A DNA stretch of 64,000 bases, taken from Bugula neritina (Eukaryota; Bryozoa; Gymnolaemata; Cheilostomatida; Bugulidae). Made by a program: the position numbers and the translations under genes. Below the pieces are notes generated by a model. The model was not told the origin of the DNA. It saw nothing but the letters and a program-made list of their open reading frames with translations, and searched no databases. Location of the stretch: NCBI GenBank assembly GCA_964035545.1, contig OZ037767.1, forward strand, positions 10,034,207-10,098,206, in the 5' to 3' direction. Positions 20,571-33,000 of this stretch are shown here, piece after piece. Within the stretch, counting starts at the first letter, position 1. Each line of letters starts with the position of its first letter.

Positions 20571-20589
20571 AATCCCACCGCTGCCACCA
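20571..20589 (-). promoter_or_regulatory. Primer-binding site (tRNA-Leu), element 2
   Basis: AATCCCACCGCTGCCACCA on the + strand equals the last 16 bases plus CCA of animal tRNA-Leu(AAG), a perfect 19-base match, one base inside the LTR. Confidence 0.88.
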
Positions 20590-20590
20590 C

Positions 20591-20871
20591 TGTTGTGCGG
20601 AGCACAATGTTTGTGTGGGGTTCTAGTGAGCAATATGCATCTAGTCACAAGCAGTTCACTGGTAGTTTCGTGTGTGTAAGACTTTATTATAAAATTATAC
20701 AATATGGCGTAAAAATCTCTATAAGTATAAGTACAGTATCACTTATCATCACGGCAAGTATACGCTAACTAACTAACTAAAAATTGTCCATTTGGCTTCA
20801 TCCAATAACTGCCAATCCCTCCCTGATTGGCAGGGGGAATACGCATGAGGCGTAAGCCACGCCCCATTACA
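20591..20871 (-). repeat. 5' LTR of gypsy element 2
   Basis: 281 bp, TG...CA, followed by ATAT and the resumed minisatellite. Private changes include actaaaaatt and ccatttgg. Confidence 0.95.
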
Positions 20872-21128
20872 ATATAGCCTGCTAAGGGAAGAAAGGTATA
20901 GTGTACTAAGGGAAGTAAGTTATACTATACTAAGGGAAGTAAGTTAAAGTATGCTAAGAGAAGTAAGTTATAGTATACTAGAAAAAGCAAGTTAACTAGT
21001 GTAAGTGGATTATAGTTTCCTAAAAGATGTTGCTATAGTTTTGTAGGAAAAGAAAGATATTGTGGAAAATAAACCAAATATTGGAGTTGCTTGCTCATGT
21101 CTTTGTATTTTCTGTTTATTAACTGCAG

Positions 21129-21900
21129 TGTCACTGAAGCGGTCAAACAGCTCTTTGAGTAGAAGCGTGTCAGTTGAGAGAACCAGTGATACCGTTAGCT
21201 CATCCCGCCACCGAAACCTCTCAACCGCATTTGATGACCTTGAGTTATCCTCCCCCCAGTCACCTACTGAACCCCATCTACCGGAGAACTGTGTGCAGAA
21301 GTGGGCTGCTGAATTACTTATGGCTATTGACGAACTACATCAGTGTGGACTTGTATTACAGTATGTTCAGTGGATTCTTCTCTTTGTTGTATTCATATTT
21401 TATAATTGAACTTGAGTGATTATAATGAATAAATTAATTTTTGATAACATTCACCGTTACCATTCAGTATTACAGCTCAATGTTACTCCTCACTGTTACC
21501 TCTCAGTGTTACCCCTCAATGTTATTCCTCAGTGTTATTCTTCAGTGTTACTCTTCAGTGTTACTCCTCACTGTTACCTCTCAATGTCGCTCCTCACTGT
21601 TAATCCTCACTGTTACTCCTCCGTGTTACTCCTCACTGTTATTCTTCAGTGTTACCACTCAATGTTACTCCTCAGTGTTACCTCTCAATGTTACTCCTCA
21701 GTGTTACCCCTCACTGTTAACTCTCAATGTTGCTCCTCAGTGTTCAGTGGATTTTGTAACGTATTCTTACAGTGACCTCAGACCACACAACATACTTCTC
21801 AGTTCCCAAGGACAAATCACTCTCACATACTTCTGTCGATGGCCAGGGGTCCACCAGGAACTTTCCTCCAAAAGCAAAGAGCATTTTCACATTGCCCCAG
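21129..21900 (+). CDS. RPS6KC1-like kinase cassette, copy 4 (exons A and B)
   Basis: Exon A is 21129-21360 and exon B is 21773-21900, open and in the same phases. Exon A carries Glu for Lys in SPTKPHLP. The 13-bp minisatellite fills most of the intron (about 21460-21745). Upstream intron sequence from about 21060 (ATTGTGGAAAATAAACC...) is shared with copies 2, 3 and 5. Confidence 0.75.
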
Positions 21901-22398
21901 GTGGGTGGTGCAGCTTGAATATTGCGTTTATATGTATGTGTAGCTGGTTTGAAGTAGAGGATACACTAATTATTGACTTCACTGTAGTATTGGTGAACAA
22001 TAACTGTGGGAAATACTGTTCTGTTGTCACACAGTGCCTTCTGCATTCTATCACATGCTTTGGGCTGCTCCGCTTGCAACTTCTTTTGTTATAGTTTACT
22101 AAGGGAAGTAAGCTATAGTATACTAAGGGAAGTAAGTTATAATATAGCCTGCTAAGGGAAGAAAGGTATAGTGTACTAAGAGAAGTAAGTTATACTATAC
22201 TAAGGGAAGTAAGTTAAAGTATGCTAAGAGAAGTAAGTTATAGTATACTAGAAGAAGCAAGTTAACTAGTGTAAGTGGATTATAGTTTCCTAAAAGATGT
22301 TGCTATAGTTTTGTAGGAAAAGAAAGATATTGTGGAAAATAAACCAAATATTGGAGTTGCTTGCTCATGTCTTTGTATTTTCTGTTTATTAACTGCAG

Positions 22399-23079
22399 TG
22401 TCACTGAAGCGGTCAAACAGCTCTTTGAGTAGAAGCGTGTCAGTTGAGAGAACCAGTGATACAGTTAGCTCGTCTCGCCACCGAAACCTTCCCACCGCAT
22501 TTGATGACCTTGAGTTATCCTCCCCCCAGTCACCTACTAAACCCCATCTACCGGAGAACTGTGTGCAGAAGTGGGCTGCTGAATTACTTATGGCTATTGA
22601 CGAACTACATCAGTGTGGACTTGTATTACAGTATGTTCAGTGGATTCTTCTCTTTGTTGTATTCATATTTTATAATTGAACTTGAGTGATTATAATGAAT
22701 AAATTAATTTTTGATAACATTCACCGTTACCATTCAGTGTTATTCTTCAGTGTTACTCTTCAGTGTTACTCCTCACTGTTATTCTTCAGTGTTACCACTC
22801 AATGTTACTCTTCAGTGTTACCCCTCAATGTTACTCCTCAGTGTTACCCCTCACTGTTAACTCTCAATGTTGCTCCTCACTGTTAATCCTCACTGTTACC
22901 CCACAGTGTTACTCCTCAGTGTTCAGTGGATTTTGTAACGTATTCTTACAGTGACCTCAGACCACACAACATACTTCTCAGTTCCCAAGGACAAATCACT
23001 CTCACATACTTCTGTCGATGGCCAGGGGTCCACCAGGAACTTTCCTCCAAAAGCAAAGAGCATTTTCACATTGCCCCAG
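22399..23079 (+). CDS. RPS6KC1-like kinase cassette, copy 5 (exons A and B)
   Basis: Exon A is 22399-22630 and exon B is 22952-23079. Pro replaces Ser in RNLSTAF; otherwise as copy 2. Its intron minisatellite (about 22730-22925) is short. The A-to-A distance from copy 4 is 1270 bp. The downstream splice-donor-like array stops near 23395, marking the right edge of the duplicated block. No exon for the remaining kinase C-lobe follows. Confidence 0.75.
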
Positions 23080-23543
23080 GTGGGTGGTGCAGCTTGAATA
23101 TTGCGTTTATATGTATGTGTAGCTGGTTTGAAGTAGAGGATACACTAATTATTGACTTCACTGTAGTATTGGTGAACAATAACTGTGGGAAATACTGTTC
23201 TGTTGTCACACAGTGCCTTCTGCATTCTATCACATGCTTTGGGCTGCTCCGCTTGCAACTTCTTTTGTTATAGTTTACTAAGGGAAGTAAGCTATAGTAT
23301 ACTAAGGGAAGTAAGTTATAATATAGCCTGCTAAGTGAAGAAAGGTATAGTGTACTAAGGGAAGTAAGTTATACTATACTATGGGGAGTAAGTTAGGTGT
23401 CATCCCACATAGACGCTTCCCAGGTAGACGCTAGGCTAAATTTTCCACTTGAACGTTTTCCACTTAGACGAATCCACGCACACACGCACAAATGCGCACA
23501 CATGCACATGTACACACATAGATTTCAAAAGTTATTTTTTCAG

Positions 23544-24350
23544 TAGCTGAGACAGACAAGAAATTTGAGAAACAGTCCGATTCAAGAACTGAACAAATTG
23601 CTATCAACACTGAAATAATGGCTGTCAAAGAATATAATGAAGAATGTGAAAGAAAACGAGTAGTAGGAAACGACGACCCTACACAGTCATGTGTACTGAC
23701 CGGTATGTGTTGAGGTGCTTTATTAATTAGTTAATCGAATAAAAAAAAGAAACTGCAACATTTTTAAATTCATTCACAAAAGTACAGTACCTAACATAGT
23801 AATATTTTGAGTTAAATGAATCATGCAAAAGATAAACAGCTCAACCTAAAAATTAACATTCTGCTGAAATATTATATTATAATAAATGTGTCCTGTTATA
23901 GCAAATGAAGGCACAGCTAGTGGAGATGCTTCTAGCAATAAAGATGACCAAGCTACCATGATTGTGAATGGTAAAGTTTCTTGTATAAAATCACAAATTA
24001 AGTGATAACTATAATGTTAAAATGGTGCTAGTGACTTGAACAGTAAAGTAAGATTCAAACTAAGACTTATATATGCTTAATTAAAACATAAGCATTAAAT
24101 TGAGTTACATGAATAAAAACTTCACCAAGTGCATGAGAACTAGGTGCAGCTGATATAACTAAGTTGATCGCTCAAAATTTCGTCTCAATAAATAGTACCA
24201 ACATATCTAAATTAATAACACATAACATAGGATACACATATTATATTTTATTTTGCAGCTTCTTTACCTGTTCAAGAACTCGCTCCTCGAAAAAGCAGAA
24301 AAAATCGATTATTCAAATTATTTTGCTGTTGCATACAGAGCAACGAGTGA
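23544..24350 (+). CDS. Three phase-matched exons of an unresolved gene with a basic/Cys-rich end
   Basis: Exons at 23544-23702, 23902-23970 and 24259-24346/24350, each entered in phase 1 with clear acceptors (ttttttcag, gttatag, ttttgcag) and donors (gtatgt, gtaaag). The peptide is acidic/polar, then ends RKSRKNRLFKLFCCCIQSN. It either stops at the TGA at 24348 or splices at the donor GTGAGG beginning at 24347. The basic stretch followed by FCCC resembles the membrane-anchoring N-terminal region of SCP-type CTD phosphatases (CTDSP family), but no phosphatase domain is found downstream, so this is a weak suggestion. The first exon is phase-compatible with kinase exon B upstream. A decayed copy of its 3' end lies at 56727-56790. 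Confidence 0.45.
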
Positions 24351-27169
24351 GGTTAGTTTTCAATTTACATCAAACATCTGTGGAATGTTCAACAAACTTG
24401 ACTTGTTATTTAATTCTTACTTTGATTGGTCATCACTACAGTATTATTGTATTACTTTTTAAAATTGACAAACAAAAGGGTACAACATCAGGAAAAAGCT
24501 AAAAATGCAAGCTCGGCATAAAATTTACTTTTAGAGTTGTCCTCCTTGACTTATTTTTACAACAATATTTTGATTTTTAAAATACAAACGTCATTATATT
24601 AAATTAACAAAATATTTTAAACATTTTATCAATTAAATAGAATTGCATAAATGCAGTTTTCTACACGTATATTTTAAGTTAAGTTATTGTATAAAAAACA
24701 ACACATAAAAAGTATTAACCATATAGATGTATGAATATATAATTGTTCGGCTCTCTTCACAAGCCTAAGTCAATACATATTACTATGACAACAAATTATA
24801 TTATTTGAAAGCTTGCCACAATGTGCAAGCAGTCTGTACTCTGTAGTGTATAATCTTAGTAGATAACACGTAAATTTTATGGAACCCAGCTCTGTGGAAC
24901 CCTCTAACCTCAAATTCACCTCAACTATAGAACACAGGCATTAATGCTGTCATTTGAAATTTTGACGAAGTAACCCATGAATGAGCTACCCCCAATCCTC
25001 CTGTCAAATTTTCATGTAAATTCACTACTTTCTCAGTAATTGTATGCAAAGTGTAGTCAACATTGGACAATGTGTCTTCAATGGTAGCAGCTACATCTGG
25101 AATGTCCCAGGGCTCTGTTCTCGTCCAGTTCTGTTCCTGGCTAAGTCATAAATGACTTGTCAAACTATGTAAACTACAATATTAGCCTATTAACTGATGT
25201 TACACAGTACACTGATCTATTAGGTGGTGAAAACTTTGAAAGGCAGACCACAACATCTATGCACTGTGCCATGGCATCATGCATATTACTTAATACTGAT
25301 GAATGTGTGATTTTGGTATTTTGTAGTCAACCAAACACTCCTGATGTTGAATATACCCTTGCGCATACTTCTCCAGACTGTGATTACATACATAACTAAG
25401 AATGTGTTAATATATATATAAATGAGTGCTCTAGTCCAAGATACAGAACTACTGCAGATTAGCATGGGCAGACAACTACCACAGTCATGATTGTGTGGAT
25501 ATAATTCCCAATACAGTAGTGTTTAAATGCCAGTATGGCTTATGAAAATTATTCTACTGACTATACAACAATTGTTAAAATGAGATGCACATTTTTGAAA
25601 ATACTTATGACTTATGCTAAAAGTAATCTATATGCCACACTAATTGGCTTTGAATTATTTCATGAATATATTATAATGTGTTATGATTTGTATTTATAAT
25701 AATTGGATTTTAAAACATGTCATTATAACCAGTGTGTGGAATTATCTTTGGTTATTGAAATGTTTGTCAACCACACTGGAACAGTAAAAAGTTGCCAAAC
25801 CAGCATGTTAATATTATAATGTTAGTACAGTATAATGCTTAATAGTTTAATATATAATGGTTATGTCTTTTTGAAATGAACTTTATTAGACAATAAAATT
25901 TAAATATATAACCTTATATATATACTCTGAATTTTCATGATTAAAATATGTCATATCAGAGACATAATAATATGGGTGAGAGAAAATAAAACTTATAATA
26001 AATATATAACACAATAATCAGATTGTGTAATTGCCAAGCAAATAAGATAAAATATTGTAGATATAGACCTGAAATAGACCATGGAATAAATCGCACATAC
26101 TACTATATAATAGCAGAGAAAGTTTTAGAATCAGTGTTGCTGTTTATAGCCATTTTATAGATTCATGAGTTGAATCAGGTGATCTCCAGTAAGTGAGTTC
26201 CTAGACATGAGTAAGCTCTTCAAATTTAGTATTAAATACACACCTTCTTTGCCGATTGAGCTGTTCTACAACGCATTGTGGAACAGTTTATGGTATCGTA
26301 TTCAGTCAGAACGTACTTACACGCAAAGTAAAAATAGAGGAAATTAAATTAGTACAATACTAGTATGTGATATATATATAGAATAGGAAAACAAAGGGAA
26401 TGTTAACAATGTTTAAAAAGCATCAACATATCTACATACAAGTTTGTAATTTTTCATCTTTTATAAGATATCTCCCTAATTGTCAGCAAAGCTTCCTTTT
26501 AACCTGAAGCTATACATATCACACAAGTATACGTAGCTTTAAAAAGTTCAACTGCAAAATGCATGCTTCTAAGAAATACTTGTGCAACTTTTATAATATT
26601 ATAATATATTTTATTTCACTATACTATAATTTTGGGTCATGTTTTTTAGCATTGTATTATAGTATATAATTTGGTCATATTATTTGGTCATATGACACTA
26701 TTTCTATAATTTAGCAACTATGATGGTCTAGATTTGAAGGAACACAGATAAATGCATGATAGTTTATACTAGGAACAAAATTTTATAAGCCTAATTGTTC
26801 TTCATGCAATTAGTTCAAGTTCAAATGCTGATTGAAAATCTGGCAAGAAAAATCATCTATTTTCTGCTAATTTCTTTTTCTTGGAAATGCACCCGTTCTA
26901 CGGCTGGAGACGGAGTTATCTTTACTACCCTTTTGGATATTTTATAAAGAGTTGTCTTGCTTCTTTAAAGAAAGTAGCTAAATGGTCTTTTTATACAAGC
27001 AAGGTCACTTGAATGCCAATATAACAGTTAATTACTCATTGCATTTACTGTACTACTATCACTAGGTTCATTGTGATTGATAAGGAAGCAAAGCCAAAGA
27101 CAATTGAGTACCAATTGTCTATCAATTTTAATTATTTATTCACACATTATTATCGTCAATTTGCGAAAA
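24351..27169. other. No gene recognised
   Basis: AT-rich sequence. The longest open stretch (25157-25399, 80 codons) has no start context, splice sites or recognisable domain. Probably intergenic or intronic. Confidence 0.5.
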
Positions 27170-27790
27170 ATTATATTAATTCTATTGTAATTGTAGATAT
27201 TAAATAATGATAATATTTATAATTATTTAATTTTATTATTAGAATCAATCATAAATTTAGTAGTACTAGTAGTAGTACTAGTAGTACTAATACAGTAAAT
27301 AGTACTTATTACTTATACTTAATACTTATACTAATACTTATAGTTATTAGTTATTACAGTTATAATGTTTATTATATTCATAAATTTAGTGATACTAATA
27401 GTAATAGACAATAGTTATTTATAGTAATGCTTATACTAATTAGTAATTAGTAATTAGTAAATTACTCATTAACTGAGTTATTAGTATAAGTATTACTATT
27501 GGTATCACTATTAGTAATAGTAATATTAATAGTAATAACTCAGTTAATGAGTTATTAGTATAAACATTAACATTACTATTGTCTATTAGTATTACTAAAT
27601 TTATGATTATAATAAACATTATAACTGTAATAAGTAATACTAATAGTATTACTATTACTATTAGTAATGCTAATAGTAATACTAATAGTATTACTAATAC
27701 TTGCTATTACTATTAGTATTACTAATAGTAATAGCAAGTAATACTAATACTAATGTTAATATAGTAATACTAATAGTAACTGTTAGTGTT
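27170..27790. repeat. Low-complexity, self-complementary trinucleotide-like tract
   Basis: About 600 bp built from AGT/ACT/ATA steps (for example TAGTAGTACTAGTAGTACTA), with long inverted segments: the block around 27472-27490 is echoed in reverse complement near 27536-27560. A similar but shorter style of tract occurs at 44990-45190. Confidence 0.7.
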
Positions 27791-28268
27791 ACTGTTATTA
27801 TCTGACTCTCTCGGCCCACAGACCCATGCAGTGATGCACCATAACCATTCAGTCACTTTGATGCCTTTGTTGACTTTGTTGCCCATCTGAATCAGATTTG
27901 TGATCGCCTTCACCATCATTATGATTATTAGTTATCATTACATCTTTATCAATATGAATATGGTGACCACCATATTCATAATATGATTATGCCATTATTA
28001 TTTACAATAATCATAATCATGATAATAGTGACAATCACAATTACTGTCATTGTCTTAATAATTTTGATGATGATTATAATAGTTAATATTAATTGTCAAC
28101 ATAAATATCATGACTGTAACTGCGATAAACTTTACTCATTAGGCGTTATCATTATGATTATCAAATCATAATTATTCTATGATTATGGTAACTTTGGTAA
28201 GTAATGAAGGATAATCATGAATAATCGCTATATATCTTTTTTCTTTTTTCCATATTTATTCTATTTAC

Positions 28269-28455
28269 CTCTATATATTCAAAGTACTTATACAACTCCT
28301 CATCAATATCTTGGACCACCTGTTTTTGAACCGCATTCTCTTGATTTATTTCCCTCTTCTCATAGTCAATGTGGCACACATTTGTAATCCAAACTTGATA
28401 TTCTTGTAGAGATACCGGCAGTGTAAACAAAGTTTCCAGTTTTGACTTAGGTCGT
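28269..28455 (-). CDS. Exon-like open segment, function unknown
   Basis: On the - strand a candidate acceptor (ggtttacag) and donor (gtaaat) bound a 62-codon open frame containing LPVSLQEYQVWITNV and VVQDIDEELYKYFEYIE. The composition is protein-like, with an acidic helix-prone end. No neighbouring exon was identified and no family was recognised; it may be a lone exon of a gene continuing outside what I can read, or a relic. Confidence 0.3.
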
Positions 28456-29457
28456 CTGTAAACCTTAATATTTTATTGTGATTATTATTGTTAGATATTG
28501 ATTTTTAGTAACATTGACCACCATTATGATTATAAATATTAGGTGAGTTTAGTTTCAAAGCATTAAGACAATTTTTTTAAATTAAGAGTATGATTTGTTA
28601 TAATAATAATAAAATAATTAGGACTTGTTGTTGTCATTTTTTCTTGCTAATGCCCCTCTCTGTCTCTCGCTTGCAAATAATATTTAATAGGTATCAACTC
28701 TATAAGGCAAGATCGTACTTTCATGTGAAATCAACTGGTTTCTGAATCAAGTACTCATAGCATACCATCAGAAAACATTTGCATACCGCAAAGCATTTTT
28801 ATAATCATCGTTTGGCATCAGATGCCTATTGCTGACTGCAGTGTTGCTCATTCTCTTTTACTGTAGGTTTTGTCTATAGAATCATTGTGGCAGCTGCACA
28901 AAATCATAGCTGACTCAACTGGGGTGATCAGAAACCAAATATTGGAATACACCTTGGCAACTCACCTGATACTTCTTGTTGGTTAGAATAGTGTCGTGAG
29001 TAGCCTAAGGTTTTTTTAGTTCAGACAACCTTCTTTAATTAAACAAGTTTATTTACTTTCATAATTTTAATTTGATACACCATTTAGTACTGTGCTTTCT
29101 TTATCAGTTTACGAGGATTTAAAGTTTGATTCCTTGAAGGTATTTTGACAGCTTGCCCTTTTTCCTCTCCGAGATGATGCAAATTACACAGTAATATGAA
29201 AGATCGGTCTAGTGGTTTCATATATGATTGTCTTATAACTTTGTGCCTATGTGTGTTGGATGACATTTTTCACAGCTCACATAGCTTTTCTTCAGTAACT
29301 ATTAAGTATTTTGGGCTAATGGAAAAATGTTAGTACTGAACTTCATTATTTACCTCTAAAAATTTGTTTTCTTTCTTTTAATAATGGCATAGTTGCACTA
29401 TTAGCAGTATTAAAGCCAAGTATAATTGAGCAGCTCAGATATAGATAACTCTCAAGT

Positions 29458-29648
29458 TGCCATCCCTGTGAGAAAGCTCCTGATAGACAGGGTTTTCTTA
29501 TCAAATCGGGCTAAGGACTTATTCATATGTGGCGCAGAAGCAATTATGACTGGATGCTTTTCCTAACATCACCAATAGCCTTTGTCGGGTTTGAACCATG
29601 ACTATGTGCTTACTAGGCAAACGCTCTAACCCCTCTACGGCTGTCCCC
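29458..29648 (-). mobile_element. tRNA-derived SINE, copy 1
   Basis: On the - strand the head has an A-box-like GTAGAGGGGTTAGAGCG and a B-box GGTTCAAACCC, then a body with TAGGAAAAGCATCCAGTC, a segment resembling shared central domains of animal SINEs. Related copies in the same orientation are at 36776-36958 and 41036-42070. Confidence 0.7.
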
Positions 29649-30019
29649 AGTTCAGATATAGATAATAATGTGATGATTTTATCACTATAATAACAATTAG
29701 CATTAAGAAATTAGCTACTAAAATTACCTGGCTAACTCTGCATGCAAACTAGGTGCTAGCATGATATATGAAACTCCATACAGGTTATTGCCCTCTATTG
29801 CTGTTCTAATTCTCATAATGAAGATTTATAGCCTTCTGAACTCTAGTTATGTACATCACAAGAATTGTTAGTGAAGAAGTTGTGTAAAGTTTTTGTAGTT
29901 GAGGCAGAAGAGCAAATACTTTCAGTTGGCTATTAACCTTTCGGGTGTTGTTACATGTTCATTGCTTGAATCCTATTACATTCGTGGGATGGTTTTAGGG
30001 CTGCTGGATTCATGTCATC

Positions 30020-33000
30020 ATGGAGATGGCAACTATTGACAGAACAAAGCGGCGCAGAAATTCTGAAATAAAAAAGCTGCTAAAAGAGGTTAGTTTAGGA
30101 CTGATTACTCACCATATATTTATCGTAGGCTCTTTCAAACTGAGGACTTCTTTTGAACTTTTTAATTGACTCTCATTTATAGTAACGTTATATTCATATA
30201 AATAAGCTGCAGATATATAATTTAAAGATGCAAATAAACCTTCTGTCCTAGAGAGTTTTTCCTTCTAAAATCCATCCATTTGACTGCTGAATTTCTTATT
30301 CATTATGCGTATAATTCTATAAGCATGAGTGGATACGTCATACTCATTCCCTTACCATTGCTTCAGCTACCATAACCATCATCTCTCACTTCTCCTCATT
30401 GGTTAAGTTTCTATTTCTTGCATCTTTCCCTACTTGTTCATAGAATCATTGCTAGCACCACCATGTTCGAAAGTTATAAGGCCTTTAACCATCTACAAAA
30501 ATCTCTTAAAATCACTTTTACTCAACGCTTAAAGCAAGTGTTGCAATTTGGTAAACTTCTTGGTTTGGCAATCACTGTCATCGAATCTACATTACAAGCA
30601 TGACCTTTGCCAGTTAAAGAGGTTTTTTTAACATGAAATAACAGTCAAATAACATTAATAGGAAATCTTTGCAAAAAAGAACTTTACCATTTATACTTTT
30701 CTGAGAACTGCATTCTTTATAGCCAGATACATATATTGATAAGTTGAACTCTAACAGATGTCAATTCACCTTTTAGTATTTTTATGGTTGATGCTTCATC
30801 ACAAAATTTGTTTGCATTTTACCTGGAGTTATTTAGCAATAGCCCTGCATTGATTGTCGACATTTATCAATTGGGTGACATTTTTGCGGCTCTAATTATA
30901 GACATTTAGAATATTTCCAAGAAAAAGCTACAGAAAGTTCCAGATAATATATGTGTCTGTGTTTCCTTCTTTCCTTTCTCTCTGTGTGAGCAACAATTAT
31001 TTTTATTGTGAAAGTAATTTATTGAATATATATGATAGAAGCTAGTTCTTTTGTACTGCATGATTTTTTGTTAGTATGAAAATGAGTCTAGTAATACATT
31101 ATGTGCATTTTTTTGTAGAACTTTGGCTCTTTGTTTGGGGAGGTAAGTAATAACCCTGTCCGTTCATGTATTATTGTATTCTACTAATTATGTCATTTCC
31201 TGTTTCGTTATATTTATTGTTACATTTGTTGGACAATTTAAACTTATTTTTACAATTAGTTAGGCCTATTGTTATCAATTTAGTTAAATTGCACAACATT
31301 AAAATCTTTTAAAGCAGATATTTCATATTCCTTATCTAAAAGTATATCAGTTTTAAAGAGCAAAGATGCTTTTTTCAAATTTTCATTTAAAAATTATGTG
31401 AAACAAAATCTGCAACTGTTGAATTGCTGAATATTAGAAATCGTCATACAACTATTTTACTCTTGGAATATTAAAAATATTAAATGCATAATGAAAAGCA
31501 GTCATATGAAGTATTTTAAAGCTACTGATAAAAACTTGATGGCAGCGTTGACAAATTATAAAAAAGTGCTTTATTTGTAAACATATTAAGTTGTTCATTC
31601 CGTTCTATATATAGTATAGGTTTGATTACTAACAATAGTTATACCAACTACCCTGCTTCAGTGTTTCAATCACATGCTGTGGCTAGTAAATATCTATTAT
31701 GATATAATGTTCATGTTTTTACGTTTCCTTCCAAATGAAGTCGTTTGGCTAAAAAGGACCAAATTCAAATAATTTCCTTCAAGTCTAAATAATTTTCCAA
31801 TACGTGAGAAATTTGTTCAGTTGAAAATGAGTCAAATTATTTGCAGAATGAAAAGGCAGGAGTACAAATGAAGGAGCTGATATCCTACATAGAGGAGAAG
31901 AACATTACGTCTATGCCTGCCCTGAAGCTACAGCAACTAATGCATATGTACGATGTGAACAATGACGGACTGATCAGTTACAAGGAGTTCGTCAATCTGG
32001 TACATATCAGCTTTTCTACTACGTAATGTTTGTGCAAAATGTAGCATTTCAAGTTAGCCTTACCACAAACAAGTTTCATGGCTACTTGTAGAAATCATTT
32101 TTAGTAGCAGTTTAAAAAGTGTTGAAACAAGCTGTGTATGTTTAAAGTAACATGTCAAAACTTTAACTGACTAATGAGAATTGGAAGCTAGTAAGTTATG
32201 TGTGTGTTTTGACAATCGCATATTTTTCACTTGACTAATCACAGTGTGCTAAATTTAGTCAGCTTGGCTGCTGACCAATCAGAGCAGCCAGTCTATGAAC
32301 TTGTATTTCAAATTATTTAAATATTCATCATGGCGGCTCCACAACCATCGATATTGTAACTAACTACGCCAACAGTGGCAGCATCATCAACTGCACCTGC
32401 AACCGGACTGATTTTTTAAGTTTTGCAGTTATTTGATTTAATTTTTCAAAAAAAAACTAATTTTAATAATTATTTGCAGTTTCTGTATACCAGTTTTCTC
32501 AAGTACATTTTTTTCAAGAATGAAAAAACACTCATATTTTATCTTTTAAAGTACAATCAATAAAAATTAATAAAAGGTACTTTGATATTTTTGGTGATTC
32601 AATTGTTGTTTTGTTGCAAGATGTTGGCCGAGAGAGATAGGTTTGATTTGGAGAAGTTGACGGGGTTTGAGAGGTTCATACTGGAGTTTACTGCTACGAC
32701 TTTGCCTCACCACAAGCAGAAGGAGTATATTGAGCACTACACCTGCAAGCCACCCCCTCTCTTCATGATTGTCGTCAGCTTAGTTGAGGTGAGGCTTTGT
32801 TTGATTTCTCTTATGATTATGAAAAGCTAGGCAAATGGTTCAGCTTATTTTTTTTACCAGTTACTTGCTAAATTTTATAATATATGCCCCAGTTGCGTTC
32901 TTTGCTAATTTCTTCTGATTGAGTTTTCAGGTAACTGAAATTTATAAATCTACTTTCTTCAATTTTCAGCGAAGAATCTCTGACATATTTTATTTAGTAT

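Larger units (their letters stand above)
13510..20871 (-). mobile_element. Full-length Ty3/gypsy LTR retrotransposon, element 2
   Basis: Two 281-bp LTRs (13510-13790, 20591-20871) differ at about five positions and are flanked by ATAT (13506-13509, 20872-20875). Same family, orientation and insertion point in the host repeat as element 1. Pol from RNase H to its C-terminus is one intact 897-codon frame. Lesions differ from element 1: a deletion of about 52 bp near 19077, an insertion near 17985 and a nonsense codon in the third ORF. Non-autonomous as read. Confidence 0.95.

Noticed and set aside
25157-25399. 80-codon ORF with MSNYVNYNISL start
   Set aside because: No recognised domain, no upstream context or splice partners; length is within chance for AT-rich DNA.
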